64,000 bases of DNA from Bacillus carboniphilus (GTDB lineage Bacteria; Bacillota; Bacilli; Bacillales; JC228). Of the stretch, positions 63,363-64,000 are shown one piece after another. The DNA is taken from contig NZ_BAAADJ010000022.1 in assembly GCF_039522365.1 (NCBI RefSeq), positions 62,001 through 126,000 of the forward strand. The letters are read 5' to 3'. Below the pieces are notes generated by a model, which saw nothing but the letters and a program-made list of their open reading frames with translations, was not told the origin of the DNA and searched no databases. A program made the translations under genes and the position numbers. How positions within the stretch are numbered: the first letter of the stretch is position 1; the number at the start of each line of letters is the position of its first letter.

Positions 63363-64000
63363 ATGGAAATGAACCAATATTTAGAAATGTTTATTGAAGA
63401 AAGTAAAGAACACCTACAATCCTGTAACGATCATTTACTAGAGTTAGAAAAACAACCTGACAACCTACAAATCGTAAATGAAATCTTCCGTTTAGCCCAT
63501 ACGCTCAAAGGAATGTCAGCTACTATGGGGTATGAAGACATAGCCAGCCTAACACACCAAATGGAAAATGTACTGGACGCAATTCGAAACGAGCAAATAT
63601 CCGTTACATCCGATATTTTAGACGTTGTTTTTACCTCAGTAGATCACCTAGAAGAAATGGTTCTTTCCATTTCAGAAGGCGGAGATGGAAAAAAAGATGT
63701 AACAGCGGTTGTTCAAGCATTAAAACAAATTGAATCTGGTGAGGTTGTAACATCGACAGAACCAGCACCAAGCACAGCTAAAGGAACAAGTGCGACACAG
63801 CAAACATACGACGATTTTGAAAAAACGATAATAGCTCAATCCATTGAACAAGGCTTTTCTTGCTTTGAATTAACGGTATCTCTAAGAGCTGATTGTATGT
63901 TGAAAGCAGCGCGTGTATTTATGGTTTTCGATGTGTTGGAAAAATCCGGGGAAGTCATCAAAAGCAACCCGACTACAGATTTATTAGAACAAGAAGAATT
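63363..64000 (+). CDS. cheA: Chemotaxis histidine kinase CheA, N-terminal part (cut by window end)
   Basis: About 212 codons are visible before the window ends; the kinase, dimerisation and CheW-like domains lie outside. The protein starts MEMNQYLEMFIEESKEHLQ, the beginning of the HPt domain, with the phosphorylated histidine His46 in RLAHTLKGMSATMGYED. An acidic/Thr-rich linker (about residues 125-150) leads into the CheY-binding P2 domain, with GFSCFELTVSLRADCMLKAARVFMVFDVLE. AAAAGGGGTGG precedes the ATG. Neighbours are exactly as in the B. subtilis operon. Confidence 0.96.
   Translation, partial: MEMNQYLEMFIEESKEHLQSCNDHLLELEKQPDNLQIVNEIFRLAHTLKGMSATMGYEDIASLTHQMENVLDAIRNEQISVTSDILDVVFTSVDHLEEMVLSISEGGDGKKDVTAVVQALKQIESGEVVTSTEPAPSTAKGTSATQQTYDDFEKTIIAQSIEQGFSCFELTVSLRADCMLKAARVFMVFDVLEKSGEVIKSNPTTDLLEQEE

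Overview
The window is a stretch of the core chromosome of a low-GC, endospore-forming, flagellated Bacillaceae bacterium. Gene order closely follows the prkC-to-cheA arc of Bacillus subtilis. Support for this is the intact 26-codon sporulation gene spoVM, the fapR-plsX-fabD-fabG-acpP and rnc-smc-ftsY runs, the xerC-hslV-hslU-codY operon, a FliY-type switch protein and a large fla/che operon. The genus cannot be fixed from the sequence alone. No prophage, CRISPR array, transposase, tRNA or rRNA gene was found.

Layout. 1-4.1 kb: end of prkC, rsgA, rpe, thiN, spoVM and a convergent rpmB. 4.4-8.4 kb: yloU, the fatty acid kinase gene fakA (yloV) and the two-subunit L-serine dehydratase. 8.4-14.2 kb: recG and the FapR-controlled fatty acid/phospholipid cluster, with a probable FapR operator just downstream of its promoter. 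14.2-15.2 kb: an inverted DUF3231 gene, which looks like an insertion. 15.4-23 kb: rnc, smc, ftsY, a 51-bp tandem-repeat array, ylxM and ffh. 23.1-26 kb: rpsP, khpA, ylqD, rimM, trmD, and rplS with its L19 leader. 26-30.5 kb: a signal peptidase gene, rbgA, rnhB and the FliK/FlhB-like pair ylqG-ylqH. 30.9-36.4 kb: sucCD, dprA, topA. 36.6-40.4 kb: xerC, hslVU, codY. 40.8-64 kb: the fla/che operon flgB to cheA, cut by the window end. It encodes rod, MS-ring, switch, export gate and ATPase, hook, stator-associated and chemotaxis proteins.

How they work together. The first 40 kb holds housekeeping functions: lipid synthesis, protein targeting by SRP, ribosome assembly and tRNA modification, chromosome organisation, TCA cycle and nutrient sensing by CodY. 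The last 23 kb builds and steers the flagellum. Three SRP-type GTPases (FtsY, Ffh, FlhF) lie within 42 kb.

The parts not explained by ordinary genes are: (i) three copies of a modular, hairpin-rich dispersed repeat at operon boundaries; (ii) a 51-bp tandem array between ftsY and ylxM; (iii) an flbD ribosome binding site that appears to be brought to its start codon by a 10-bp hairpin; (iv) a stand-alone FliK-like/FlhB-C-like pair far from the flagellar operon; and (v) structured, gene-free DNA between codY and flgB. I saw no complete new multi-gene system; these small elements are the best candidates for something undescribed.
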